In this document: piece by piece, positions 1 through 12,823 of the stretch | Layout of the letters: each line of letters starts with the position of its first letter | Position numbering within the stretch: position 1 is the stretch's first letter | NCBI RefSeq assembly: GCF_025370935.1 | Contig: NC_133496.1 | Location: 1,722,203 to 1,786,202 of the forward strand | Length of the DNA: 64,000 nucleotides | Direction of reading: 5' to 3' | Source: Choristoneura fumiferana | Lineage: Eukaryota > Arthropoda > Insecta > Lepidoptera > Tortricidae | Notes under the pieces: generated by a model | Seen by the model: only the letters and a program-made list of their open reading frames with translations | What the model was told of the DNA's origin: nothing | Databases searched by the model: none | Program-made: the position numbers and the translations under genes

Positions 1-82
1 GCACCCTTCTAGGTTTTTAAACTTTTATCCCCCCGTAATAATAATTCCCGTGTAGATAAAAGTTTTAAACCTATAAGAGTGC
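1..82. repeat. Foldback element at window start
   Basis: Arms 1-29 and 55-82 (GCACCC.. and ..GAGTGC, with TTTTTAAACTTTTATC and its complement) form an imperfect hairpin with a 25-base loop. Confidence 0.6.
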
Positions 83-529
83 TAAGTTATCGACTCTAAA
101 TCGAATCAGGCAATGTTGGGGCCAGAAGGCAAAGTTGAAGCAGTTTACGGTATGCAATATTAGTGCCTCAAGCTTTTAAAATGATATATATTTTACATTT
201 TGAAAGTACATCCATATTTATATCAGTCTCCAGAACTTTACTATCTACACACGCTTTCTTATAATGATGAGTATCCACATAAGAGGTTGTCCTGAACCTA
301 AAGCATTCTTACTACATACATGTGACAAATGTTACTTAAATTTATTTTTCCTTTTTAGTTCATTTATTTTTTTCTAATAAAAGCTTGTTTTTAAAAAGAT
401 TTTTTTTTTCTTTTCATTTTATATTTTTAACTTTTTAGAGGGTCGCATATTCACGCCGACCAAAGTACTCTTCAAGTCAAATCAAAGGAACCCAAACTCG
501 ATGGGTTTGTGTCGTTTCATTACGGACTT

Positions 530-1075
530 CCTATGGCCACCTTCCAGCTTCATCATCAGATCAGCTTCATGTCATAATAATAATGCATTGTCATCCGATT
601 TACACATGCATGCAAAATTTCAGCTCAATCGGAAACCGGCAAGTGGATCAAATTTAACTTGCAAGTTTTTGGTAATTTTTTTTTTTTAATAAAAGCCTTT
701 TTTTGCTGACTGTACTTTTTGTTCACAGTACTTGCATTGTCATACAAACTACATTTGCCTACCAAATTTCAAGTTGATGCTATGAACCGTTGAAGAGTTC
801 CGTCCTGCGGAGACGATCCTGGCTGGACTATCAGGATGCGACTACCAGATTATTGTATTGTCACGCGATTTACATAAGTATTCCAAATTTCAAGTCAATC
901 TGACTACTGTTTAAAAAATGACCTGCAAAAGTGCCCATTGCGGCCTATTTACTGAATAAATTATTTGAATTTAAATTTGAACTGGAAGTTGGTCAAATTA
1001 TACTTGCAATATTTGACTACAGACAGACAGACACAGACAACGGGACAGGTGAAACTAAATAAAAGCTTGTAAAAG
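530..1075 (-). repeat. Dispersed repeat family A, reverse copies
   Basis: Contains GCGATTTACATAAGTATTCC, TCCGTCCTGCGGAGACGATC and a GTTTCACCTGTCCC-type end in reverse. The same sequence appears forward at 5528-5812 and 5850-6110, and partly at 26845-26995. Confidence 0.7.
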
Positions 1076-1632
1076 TGTTTCATCATACCCACGTTTATCC
1101 AGCCTTCGTCCAAATAAAATATCGGCCGTTTCTCATTCCTGTACTGCATAATTTTAATCAGATAGTTTCTCCTCCATATCACCAATTCATCTTTATCAAT
1201 CATAGCGTTCTTTGCATTTATTCTCACATACTTGAACCGCAAGTGCTTCATTGTTTTCTGAAACGTCGTCCTTCTGAACGTCGGAAGAGAATCGTCATCG
1301 TTCACTGCTTGCATTATCTTCTTCCCCGTTGGTAACTGATCGTTCTCGAAGAAACTGTACACTTTTTTTCTAAGAGCGCTCTTCTCGATTTCTGAGATCT
1401 TTTCTGAGAAGAGAGGTCGTTTCTTGGTTTCGAGAGGGGCTTTCATCTCGTTTCTAGCGTGTTCTCGCAGTATTCGGTATACTGAAGCTGTTCCAATGTT
1501 TAGTATGTCGGCGGTTTTCGTGTGCAAACGCATCTTGTTCCTTTCGTTCTGTGGGGACGACTGCTCCAAGTATTTGTATAAGTTGACGATTATCTGTTTC
1601 TCGTTCACCGTCAGTGGAGTTCTCTGGAACAA
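961..1632 (-). pseudogene. Truncated Tc1/mariner (IS630-like) transposase
   Basis: From 1632 down to about 1075 the minus strand encodes a helix-turn-helix region (TKTADILNIGTASVYRILRE) and the start of the catalytic core with FYLDEGWIN, matching the first Asp of DDE transposases. The frame then runs into a dispersed repeat (below about 1075), so the second Asp and last acidic residue are missing. The remnant cannot transpose. Confidence 0.65.
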
Positions 1633-1639
1633 ATTGATA

Positions 1640-3198
1640 GTGCATAAGACCTGATGTCATGTTTAACGTACGGAATAGCATCCGCTATCTCTTTCCACCA
1701 TCGTTTTAAACCGTTTGATGAAAAGAAAAGGTGCATGTGATTCGGAGGAGACGCCATGGAAGCGGTCGTTAAATTCCGTTCTGAATTGGATAAAATGCTA
1801 CAATAATATGTTGCAAATAAATATTAAATGTACTTAATTTAATTAGCGTAAAAGTAGTACATAGTTCGTTATGCAAATGTTTGTATTATGTGATTTTAAT
1901 GCGAGGTTTAATGTTCCAGTAAAGCCATTTTTTGTTACTTTGTACTAGCTTTTGCCCGCGATTTCGCCTGCACAAGTTTACCGCTATGGTCTGTGTGTCT
2001 TAAACTATCATCTTAAAATTCGGTTAATAATATAAAAGTGAACCGCCAGAAAGGGACAGAGCGGAAGCAATAATGCTTCGGATTATCACGTCGTACATTA
2101 TTGCGCGTACATTCCGAGTTGTACGTTATTGTTTCCCCTCCGCAAAAAACCAACACGATGGTGGATGACGTAAAAAAAATTAAAATTAAAATACATGAGT
2201 TATCTTACCTTCGCCCGTTTTTTCGGCACTAATTCACGCAAACACTCATCAGAACTACTAGGCTCCTCTTTTATTATAACTTCTATATTATAATCCATGT
2301 TAAACAATAACTAAATACTATATTACAAACGCGAGACACACGTCGTAACCCGAACGCGTCAGAAACGTCAATGGCGACGCGGCGTCGTTCCAAAATGGCT
2401 GCCACAAAGGCCAACGAAACACGATAATGTGTAGAGGTCGTCGCCCTTGCCCGTAGTGTTGCCAGCGCATGATTTTCAAAAAACTGGAGTCTTCTTAATA
2501 ACTTTAAAAATTGTTATATATGCTAATGTCTGGTGAACATAAATAAAAAAATCACATGAAAAAACTAAAAGTTCCGTCTTTTTTAACGTTAAAAAAAATT
2601 GGATTGGTTAAACTTACCTTTAATCGTGTTTTTCCGTACCTTGGAGGCGGTTTTAGCAGGCTGAAGTACTGTTTCAGGCCGTTTCAGAGGATGCTCTATC
2701 ACATATTAGTTTATCAAAATTTCACCCAAACATGGTTTCAGTCCGTTTCAGGCTATATCTATCCGATGATGCCATAACCTGAAGACCCGTTTTCAGGCGT
2801 TTTCAGGACCCCTTATGGGCACCTGAAGTTCATTCCAGTAAATAGCGAAATTTTCAATAGGAGTGAAAGAGATAGCACGACTAGAAAGAGACAGCTATAT
2901 TGAGAACATTCTACGTGTGTGACAAGGATAGCCTATATGTGTGAGAGAGAAAGGCAGATGATCCTATTTCCAGAATATACTAGTAACTGTGTGAGAGAGA
3001 TAGCACATGAAAGAGACAGACACTCTACTCGTTTCCGGAACATTTGAGATGTAGGTATAACGTCACAGCTGGACTGTTCTCGAACTTTGTGGACTGATTC
3101 ACTGGGGGTATAATAAGCCGGGCAAGGTTGCGGCGGAGAGTTTCGATACCGAGAGATAAACATCGAAGAGAATCAAAGCGACTAGTAAGTGAGTTTTA
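1640..3198. other. Non-coding stretch upstream of EpsinR exon a
   Basis: No gene seen. A reverse copy of the CTAGT-ending repeat starts at about 1946 (ACTAGCTTTTGCCCGCG). An imperfect inverted pair (GCGGAAGCAATAATG and its partner) spans about 2055-2147. Degenerate TTTCAGG words recur between 2650 and 2830. Presumably intron of the EpsinR gene. Confidence 0.5.
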
Positions 3199-3339
3199 GG
3201 GGCTGTTTCACCATCCATTGATTAGTGTTAACTGACGGTTAAATGTGATGCCGTCTCCGTCTATTCGAACAAAACAAATAGAGACGGCATCACACCTAAC
3301 CGCCAGTTAACACTAATCAATGGATGGTGAAACAGCCCC
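3199..3339. mobile_element. 141-bp MITE with TTA target duplication
   Basis: Almost fully palindromic (ends GGGGCTGTTTCACCATCCAT and its complement) and flanked by TTA at 3196-3198 and 3340-3342. A 3-bp TTA duplication is typical of PIF/Harbinger-driven MITEs. Confidence 0.82.
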
Positions 3340-3454
3340 TTAGAGTGCGAATTTACTGTGAACTGTTTTCAAGTGTTGTGTAAAGTAAAGTGACAGCGTG
3401 AAAATAGCTCCTACTCTTATTCATTGGTGTTAATAGTAGATTATTGTCGTGACC

Positions 3455-3546
3455 TGGAAGTAGGCAATTGCTGGCTGAGTATGAGTATTAAACGGACGAG
3501 CTTGCGAGTCCGTTTAACTAATACGAAGCCAGCAATTGCTATTCCA
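3455..3546. repeat. Foldback element
   Basis: Arms 3455-3497 and 3508-3546 share GCAATTGCTGGCT and AAACGGAC, with a short loop. Confidence 0.65.
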
Positions 3547-3852
3547 GCCGAGACGCTTTTGATAAAGCTTTTCTCAAAAATGGCGAATAATTCTTAAATA
3601 GAATAAACTTTTTCTCAAAATATATTATAAAATTTAATTTTATTCCAATATTTTTCTTATGCTTTCCCGCCTTTTTTCATTAAAAATAAACTGCAGGTGT
3701 ATTTTTCCACCGAAAACACCACAAGCTATTTCAGACCCAATAGAAAAAGTCCGGAGTTCCAACAAAATATCTGATACCGGCCATTAGACTTGGCTGTATT
3801 CGACTTGTGCCAACATTTCCATGGCCTTTTTAACTTTAAAAAAAATGTGACT

Positions 3853-3901
3853 GATTGCAGGCGCGCTAATTCATTATTGTCGAGCTAGCGCGCCTGCAAT
3901 C
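3853..3901. repeat. Perfect 16-bp inverted repeat
   Basis: GATTGCAGGCGCGCTA at 3853-3868 and its exact complement at 3886-3901; loop of 17 bases. Confidence 0.75.
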
Positions 3902-4547
3902 TTTTTAACTTTTTAATTTTTCGCTGACCATAAACTATTCACCTTCTGATATGTAAAGAATAATGTCAACTTTTACGGACATTTTTGAGAAAAAGTGCTT
4001 TTCAATCACGAACCTACCCCGCGAACGTAACAGTAGTAACTCGTAGCTCTGTAACTGTTCAGGTTTTTTTGGAGGGGACACGTATTCTTTCTTTTGTCTA
4101 TCAATCAAGCGCGTCAAAGTTAAGGAGACGTCACGCCGTGCTAAAAAGTGTCACGCGGAACTTTAAAGTGAAAATTGTCATGAAAATCGAGCTAACTGAC
4201 GAAATAATACGATTTTCTAGCCTATTGTCATTTAAAACGATCAAACCATAATTTAGCGTATACCAAAGACTACAATTTTTTCCAAAGGCATGGCAACCCC
4301 GCCTCCAAGATCCATTTCTTTCTATCCATTTCTTTCTCGCATACGAGGCCCGCCGAAGACGCCGTCTCGGGTGTTCGCGCGTTGAGATAGCTTTAATTAT
4401 TGTATGCGAGACAAGGATGAAGCATTCTGAAAGCACGGCCAACGAGATGAGATACGACTCGAAAGGAAGTGGTTATTGTTCGAATGTTCGATGTTTACAG
4501 TCAACAGTTGGTCTTAGTTGGGCAATATGACGTTATGTAGGAATGCA

Positions 4548-4730
4548 AACTCCCGACGCAAAAAATGGTTGCCATAAGTTTGACGCCAATGTCTTGGCCC
4601 TTGGCACCGTAGCTTTCATCGATTTCTATGCGGTTTTTTTTTACATGAAAGCAAGTTTCGTTGCGGTGGTTCTTAGTTGTTTTATAAAAATGAGCCGATT
4701 TTGAAATATTGGACTTTGAAATGACATACA
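4548..4730 (+). repeat. Diverged copy of the CCCGACGCAAAAA repeat
   Basis: Shares CCCGACGCAAAAA, ATAAGTTTGAC and GGCACCGTAGCT with the longer copy at 54713-55012. Non-coding; just upstream of EpsinR exon a. Confidence 0.6.
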
Positions 4731-5032
4731 TATTTCTGGATTGTGAGTTTCATTGCGAACTTCTTTCTGTGTTTGTGTCTGTCTGTATGTCTGTGTGTGT
4801 GCGTGAGTGGGGTCTCACTGAAAAACAGCGTAACAGCTTGCCGCAACAATATGCTGACTGAGTGGGGTCCAATTTATACTATTCGATGCCGTTTCAAAAT
4901 GTTTTCTTTCTCGATATATTTTACCCTGTGCATCGAATATGTGTAAATCTCTCTCTCTCTCTCACACGCTCTTTTAATATCGAGGGTTTGTCAACTTTTC
5001 CAAGTTGCTTATGTAACAACATCGCGTTCCAG

Positions 5033-5205
5033 AGAGAACGTGTACCGCGACGATTTAGGCGCGTCCAGCCCGCCGCCGCCGCCGCGCCGCGACGTGATCT
5101 CCCGCGAGCCTGAGGCTTACGCGAGCCCCGCCGGCACCTTCAACATCAGCCTCAAGAGTCCCGCCAAGGCTAAAAGCAGCACGCCCACCAAGAAGATTGA
5201 CCTGG
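5033..5205 (+). CDS. lqfR: EpsinR exon a (linker after ENTH)
   Basis: Follows an acceptor ending TTCCAG at 5032, although a tandem AGAG leaves 2-bp uncertainty, and ends at donor GG|GTACGT (phase 1). It encodes a linker starting ENVYRDDLG with a proline run and the segment TFNISLKSPAKAKSS. The Arg/Asp-rich start and Ser/Pro-rich body fit the disordered region after an ENTH domain. It is GC-rich compared with the flanking introns. Confidence 0.75.
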
Positions 5206-8200
5206 GTACGTCGACCGTCTCGCAACTTGATGATCGTAGATTTAGTTTACTCTAGCCCTTAGCCCTAAGGCTGCGGCTCCGGTGAGGCGGAGACGAGTGG
5301 AGCGGAGAGAATACGTGTAGGGATCGACCTATCATATTATATCTCGTCTCCGAGATGTGGATTTCAATTAATGTGATTGGTCGATGGAACACGACTCCAC
5401 TCCGCCGCAGTGGAGTCGCAGCCTTAGCGTTCATAAGGCAACCCCACACGTGTTGATATAAAAATTGCAATTATTTTGTTCCTGGGTCATCTAGCCTATA
5501 GATATTGATATTTTTACGTCATTTTTTTTACAAGCTTATTTTTTTAGTTTCACCTGTCCCGTTGTCTGTCTGTAGTCAAATCTTGCAAGTGAAATTCGAC
5601 CAACTTCAAATGGTCTGATTGACTTGAAGTTTGGCATACTTATGTAAATTGCGTGACAATACAATAATAGTGACATCGTGGTAGTCCAGCCAGGATCAGA
5701 CCCGCAGGACGGAACTCTTCTACGGTTAATAGCATCAACTTGAAATTTGGTATGCAAATGTAGTTTGGGGGACAGTCAAGTACAGTAATCAAAAATTACA
5801 GTCAGAAAAAAAAGCATGCATAAAAAATTAAATTTTTATGGTTAGGTTATTACATGCTTTTATTTAGTTTCACCTGTCCCGTTGTCTGTCTGTAGTCAAA
5901 TCTTGCAAGTGTAATTCGACCAACTTCCAATGGTATGATTGACTTGAAATTTGGCATACTTATGTAAATTGCGTGACAATACAATAATTTGGTAGTGAGA
6001 TCTGGTGGTCCGACCAGGATCGTCTCCGCAGGACGGAACTCCTCAAAGGTTAATAGCATCGACTTGAAACTCAGTATGCAAATGTAGTTTGGGTGACAAT
6101 GCCTGTAAAGTCAACAAAAAAAAATGTCTAGTGTCTTCTGTGTCACGTTAAAATCTAAGATAAAACTTGTGACATCGATATTCGGTATTTGTAACTTGTC
6201 ATCATCATCAGGCGCGGCGGCGTCATACGGCAAGTCGGCCCCGACGCCCGCGCCGACGCCCGTGGCCGCCCACCAATCACAAGAGCTCCTGGACGACCTC
6301 TTCAAGACTTGCCCCGCCGCTACCACGGAACCGGCCCCCGTCATCGGAGGCTTGCTTGAAGACGACTTCGACCCCAGGTGAGTCGCTGCACTAGCAATGC
6401 TGTGGTATGGCCAATAAGAATCCTCGTATGTGGTCCGAACAAAAAAAAAAATTTTTTATTTAATTTTTACTTTTGTTTACGTAGTCATTACAATAACATG
6501 TATGTTACATATGTAAACTCTTTATTGCACAAGAGAAAATAAACAAAACACAATTGAAAAACTTTGAGATACCAGTCAACCTTAGATGAGAGGAGTAATC
6601 AGTTAGGATCCGACAAAGCAGGTTTGCAGGTGGTAGGACCTTGTGCAAGGTCCGCCCGGATTGCTACCGCCATCTTGCTCGCTAATCCTGCCGTGAAGCA
6701 GCAGTGCTTGCACTGTTGTGTTTCGGCGTGGAGAGTAAGACAGCCGGTGAAATTACTGGCACTTGAGGTAACCCATCTTAGGCCTCTAGGTTGGCAACGC
6801 ATCTGCAATCCCCCTGGTGTTGCAGGTGCCTATGGGCGGTGGTAATCTCTTACCATCAGGAGACCCACTTGCTCGTTTGCGTTTGTCTATGTCCAACAGT
6901 GGACGTACTACGACTAATATGATGATGATGAATTGAGTACAGTGGGGTTAGGAAAACCTTCATCAGTTATTAAATTGATTCCTTTACAAATTCATAGACT
7001 TAGTACGTTTCGAAACCAAAGTACTAAGGAGACAAGTGCATATCAAATTATACTTACTTGACATGATAACAAGGGTCAAAATAGTATACAACTCTAGCAT
7101 ATATCTAGTTTCATATTAATACAAAACTTTTTAATAAACAATTTCGTAAAAGTTTCGATCAAATAATGTTCTATTTAATTGTCAGTGTTTGTCAATGCCA
7201 ATGTGTAGTGGCAGGGTTGCTATGGTCACCTGATTATGTTTAGCAGGTTGACAGGTTGACACAGTATGTCCTACTCAATCGGTAAAGCAGATTAGCGCTC
7301 ATACTGAGCAAAGGAAAGTAGATCTTAGGGTGACGAACCTTTTTTTACTCCGACTGTACATGTTTGTATACTCCCATATTTGACTAATAAATATCATGTC
7401 GTCCACATATATTATATCTAAAGACGTTGTCGTATCCAGGGCCGAAGAGCCAAAGGCGGTGAAGGAGCCAGAGTTCGGCGATTTCTCGCAGGCGTTTGGG
7501 GCGCCGCCCGCCCCCGCCCCCGCCCCCGCCCCCGCCCCTGCCCCCGCCCCCGCGCCCCCCAACGACGGCTTCGCGGACTTCACAAGTGTCTTCAGCGCCT
7601 CCGCCGCGCCCACCAACAACAATAACACCGGTGAGTTGCTGTTACCCTGGTGCTGGTGCCACTAAGTCATCGATTAGACGCAATGCTATTGGTCCAAGAC
7701 CTAGAAACCAAGACTATACTTACTAGAATGGTTTTAGTAATTGGGATAATCAACTTTTATACAAACTAATGTATATCAGTACAGAAATGTAAATATTTAG
7801 ATAGTTAGTATGCAAGTGGGGGGCCGCAAAAGACTGTTTTATATGACATTTTTTTATATTACCAAGAGCATTCGGAAAGACCATCCTTGCTAATAATGCG
7901 CCGCAAAAATTTTGGCAGAAAGTTTTTTTTACAATTTTTTTTATTAGGTTTCAATAAGTTTGTCAGGCTCCCTAACCGCTTGGCTAACCGGTCGTCAAGT
8001 TGTATTTATTCAGTTCCAGCGGTAACTTCTAACCTGGACCTGCTGAGCGACCTGGCGCCTCCCCCCCTCGCGCCCCTCCAGGGGTTCTCAAACCTGGACG
8101 CGCTCACGTCGCAGCTGGCCGCGACCACGCTCCAACCCACCCCAACAGGTCAGCCAACTTGATGCGCCAGCGCCACACGAACATAACTAATGTTTTGCCG

Positions 8201-11200
8201 TCGTATTTTGCTGAAAAAGTTCGTATTTATCTTGCTCTCTCACACATACTGAAGCTAATGAGGGCTATCGCGAATGAATTCGCCACTAGAGGCGCTAGTG
8301 TAGCGTGAGGTCTCCGAAATGTCAAATGTCATAGTTTTTGGGTGAGCTACGCGGGTTTATTTATAATTAGAATAATTTTGTGAATATTTTGCAATATCTG
8401 AAATTAATTATGGCAAATATGCGTTCCGGGGCAATGAATGTCTGTGTTTTGAGACAGTTTTGTCTTTCGGAAACATTAGTCCTCCCTTGTTTCCGAACAA
8501 AACGGGGAGTATTCAACACTGTGGCATGCTCGATATTTTTATGGTACGGTTTTAAGGTGTATTAAATATGATTTTAATCTAAACTTTGTTTTCACGCCCG
8601 TAATAACAGACTTTGAAAGCCATACTTAAAAACCTCACGCAACAGTGCGCCATCTAGTGAGACAAAAAACGATAGCCCTCATTGAGACAGTAATGTAAAT
8701 ACGGACTTATTCGACATTAGACGATGATAAAACATTCACTCAGTCAGCATAACTGAGTCTCTAAAATACAGATGTAGTCTACGAAAAAATAAATTAAGTC
8801 AGGAAGCGTAACTCAGAACCAATTCCACACAAATAGTGGCCATAGTTTAAAACAAAACAACTTATGATTCAAATACGAATCATTTTCGAGGTTGCAAATA
8901 GACGTGCTTGTTGATTGGTTAATATTCAGAAACAGCAGGGATTGGTTTGCGCGCGTGATGCAATGTCAGATGAAGCGCAAAACACGGTTTTTAAGCCCCG
9001 CCTACTAGGACACGTAATGCCATTTTTTCTAACGCAGTTACAATTCCTGACTTTTATTTATTCGTAGGATGTACTGCATAATGTTTTCCAATCGTATTTT
9101 ATCGGTAAAGATCGTATTTATCGTGGTCTCTTAGTCAGCTTCAGCGCCCGTACAGCCGTACATTTTTCATTTTGACATTTGACACTAAATAATAAAGTTC
9201 CATGTTACGGCTGCGTTCAAAGATGTCCGAAGAATGTGTTTGGTATGAACCAATAAAAACTACTTACCTATCCTCGCTCCACCGAGCTGTTCCACTAGAG
9301 CTGCGTTGAGCGATGCTAGGTAAATGAAGCGTTTCTATTGGTTCATCAAACGCAGCCTTAATATTTCGGCATTTCTATGTACTTATGTTAGTTAAGCTAT
9401 ACACTGTGTTTTTCTTGATTTCCGTTAACTTTGACAGACTAATTCATTGATAGAAACTTTCTTGTAATTAACTTTTTGGCCAACACGAAAAAAAATATTT
9501 TGTTAGAGGTCAAATTATAAAATCCACAAAATTGACAAGTGACATTGATCTGACACGAAAGAGAGGTACAAAAAAAACACTATTTAACGTTGTTAAATAA
9601 AACCACTTTAGTTATGGACTTTAAAAAAGTGTCATATACTGAATACCTTTGCACCACTTTACTGCAATTGTTGCTTATCTTTTTAACAGTTAGTTAAGCC
9701 ACTAGTGTCTTGGAGAAATTAACTTCATTCGAGCTGTTGAATGTTCGCTTAAAGTTAACGGAAATAAAAAATAACACGTATCTTTCTACGCTCTCAATAA
9801 ATCGATCATCCATCCACATCTCATATTATTTATAAGTAACTGTAATAAAATATTCATAAAAGAAACGAAAGGAGGTCCCGGCCAATGTCAGATTAGCTTT
9901 GCTATCGTGAGCTTTTACTTGGCCAAGGTTCCTGCTTTCGTCCTTCCACTATAAATAAAACAAAATTATTTATTACGTTTATTTATATACAAAAATACGC
10001 GTGACTCCACCGTCTGCATGTACACGTTTAAATGTTGCTAGTGTAAATACAGTTTTGGGCACATTCAGGTATTTTTCATTTCCAGAATGTGAAAAGAGAC
10101 CTCGCGGCCTCCAAGTGGAACTGAGAGCGTTCGTTGACGCGTTACATGGGTTAGACCGCGTGAAAAGTGAAAAGGAAGCTTCTAGAATTAAGACGCGGTT
10201 CGATGAACTACGGGACACCCTCCCCGGACCGATCACGGTGCAAAAACTAACCAAAATCGAACCGAAACTTATACAAAACGACACCCTTGAAACATTCGTG
10301 CAGCTCTTGAGCAGCGTTGTGCGAGCTCTCCTGCCAACCTGGCCGCTATTCAAGAAAGAAATCGAGTGCTTATTCACGGTTGAAGAAAGCTTCCAAGTCA
10401 GTCAGGAAACTCTGGCGGTGCTGTGCGGCTTTTTGAAGAATGAAAACAACGATGTGACTATACGGGCTTTGGCAGATATATTGACGGAGTATGTTAAAAG
10501 TGACGCGGTTCTAACAGCTATAATCGACTGCAGTAGTCTCCAATTCGATGTTATCACGGAACAGTACAAGCATCGAAATGAATGGGAGAGTTTCGTTCAA
10601 ATGCTGGCGACATTGCCTGAACGGGTTGCCAATAAATTGGAAAGGAACACCCCCAAGAACTTAGCACACGAGAACTATTCTTACAATCTTATTTTCCACG
10701 TCATCAGAAGCATGGATTACATGATAGATTCCAGTTTCGCTCAAAATATACATTATGACATATCTTATTTGTCCTTTTTACTGTCGAAAGTGATTGTTAA
10801 CTACAATATGAGCGGCAACTCGGACGCCATCTTTAAATTCGTGGACGCTCTCATCGCGTGGACAACTAAAGAGAACGCTATGTTCCTGAGGCGCAAGTTA
10901 ATCCAAAAGATGTTGTACCATCTAAGTCGACAAGCTATAGATTGCCTAGCTCTAACAATGTTCCACAGATCACCCATAGATTACAAAAAATCTGAACAAG
11001 CCATCTTCCATCTCCTCGGAGACAATTTCGATCGAAGCAAAGATTGGAAAGACATTCTAACTTTTAGGATACCATTATACATTCAGCTGAAAGATCATAA
11101 AGACACTACAATAGTGGAAAATCTGATTTATTACCTGTCTACGACTAAAGATAACGTTTTGGCTGATTTAGTGTTAAAACTTAGTCGCGTCTGGTCAGAC

Positions 11201-12823
11201 GTTGAGCACGGCAATGTATCAAATATAACGCAACACATGTATATATCGCAGTTGTTAGTTCTCTCTGTGAAATATTGCGTCGTGTTACACACCAAGAATA
11301 AGCTGATTTGGAATGTGAATGAACTGAAAACGATCCTGTTCAAAGGTATGTCAAAACATCTGGATGTCTTGAGCCAAGAGTTCAGGTGCATCGGCATGGC
11401 CACTGTTGAAATCATATTGAAGTTGCTAGCGGCAGTAGATAACAGTGACAAAGCGGCAGAAAAACTCAACTTTGATTTCAAAGAAATGGGGCAAAATTGC
11501 GTTGAAATACATCAGCAGCTCAAAGAGCTAAGCAACAGATGCCTTATAGATCCTAATCTGAAAATACCTAAAGATTTCAAATTGAAACCTATCGATCTTA
11601 AAGGAATTTTAGATCTGATAGCGATGAAAGTTGTCGATGACAACCCCAGGCAAGTCAGCAATACGATAGTGACGTGCGCTGTCAAGAGCCCCGAGCAAAC
11701 GAAGGAGATTGTCAAAACTATAATTTCTGTGAAACTCGACGCGCTGGACAAAAGCAAGAATCTGTCAGAGGACTTGGATTCAGATGACGATTTGCAGCCT
11801 TACGACATGTCCAATGATATCGCGATTGCGGATAAAAATAGACCAGCGTACGTTCGAGATCTGATCGAGCTCATAACGGAGGCTAAAGATGCGGAAGTTT
11901 TCGAAACAACCGTTGAAACAGCCGAAGAATTAATATCAAAACAGCTCAAAAACGAAGATCCTAAACTGGCCAAAGAATTGCTCGATCTGTTTATACATTT
12001 GGACGACAAATTCCACGTTGAAGACTTTGACAATGTCAAGTTTAATACAGCTGTTGCTATACTCTGTAGCCAACCGAAAGTATGCGCCGAACACATTTGT
12101 AAAGAGATCCACACGGACGTCGGAAGATACTCCATAGCTACTAAAATCTTCATGTTGGACGTGTTATCGGCGGCCGCGCAGAGGATCGCAGAAGTTACGC
12201 CCCAGAGCGAACCGAAACTAGTCAAACCTGATGTCAACTTGTCACAAGCAGAAGAAGATTCCGCCGAGGAAATCATAAGGCGTAGACTTGTGAACAAAAC
12301 TAGATATTTCCACAGGAAAAGACCGCATCCATTCTCGAAAGCAAAAAGAAACCAATTCGCTGCCGTGTCTGACAGCTTCTTCTACCCTCTAGTGGGCGGT
12401 TTTGGCATCAGACAATTGACCCTCAGCCATCACAACACCAAACAGGATATAGACAACATCCTTCTCTTAAAATACTTGACCGTCATTAGTAATATTATTC
12501 TCGCGTCAAAGAACTGTCCGAAATGCTCGAGCTATTGCTGGGATGTGGTACAAATCATTTTGTACATGCGGTACGCGCCAGATCCTAAGATACAATCGTG
12601 TGTCGTTGCTATGCTAGCTAGCGTTATCATAGCACTACCCCCTACTATATTACGCAGCGAGTTCCTCACATCCATGATAGAGCTACGCGATTGGCTAGGT
12701 GATTTGCTTTCCAATGTGGATCTTACTTTGAAACTAGGCGGTCCTAAATCTGAAACGGCGGTTTTCGCCGCTCAAGTACTGTCACTACTGGAGAAGAATT
12801 TAGGGGAGTTTGAGGAAGACTAG
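5033..12823 (+). CDS. Tel2: EpsinR-Tel2 fusion isoform
   Basis: Proposed join: 5033-5205, 6212-6377, 7440-7630, 8014-8148, 10086-12823, about 1133 visible residues with no frame break. It replaces the EpsinR C-terminus with 912 residues of Tel2/TELO2. Tel2 is a helical-repeat scaffold that works with Tti1 and Tti2 (TTT complex) and Hsp90 to mature PIKK kinases such as TOR, ATM and ATR. No in-frame ATG with its own promoter is evident at the start of the Tel2 exon, and a good acceptor sits at 10085. From memory, Drosophila Tel2 is reported as a translational fusion with EpsinR (lqfR), and this layout fits that. Whether the fusion is cleaved, or whether Tel2 is also translated alone from an internal Met, cannot be read here. 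Confidence 0.8.

Noticed and set aside
4131..4442. 103-codon minus-strand frame
   Set aside because: No family features and low-complexity basic composition; repeat-rich intron.
7396..7439. ATG at the start of the 7.4-kb frame as a gene start
   Set aside because: The acceptor at 7439 and phase match with the previous exon show that this ATG is intronic.
10001..10085. N-terminal extension of the Tel2 open frame
   Set aside because: A strong acceptor ends at 10085, and family-like sequence begins only after it, so the first 28 codons are intron.
11131..12714. Minus-strand frames of 60-165 codons within the Tel2 exon
   Set aside because: Antisense shadows of a long, well-supported coding exon.
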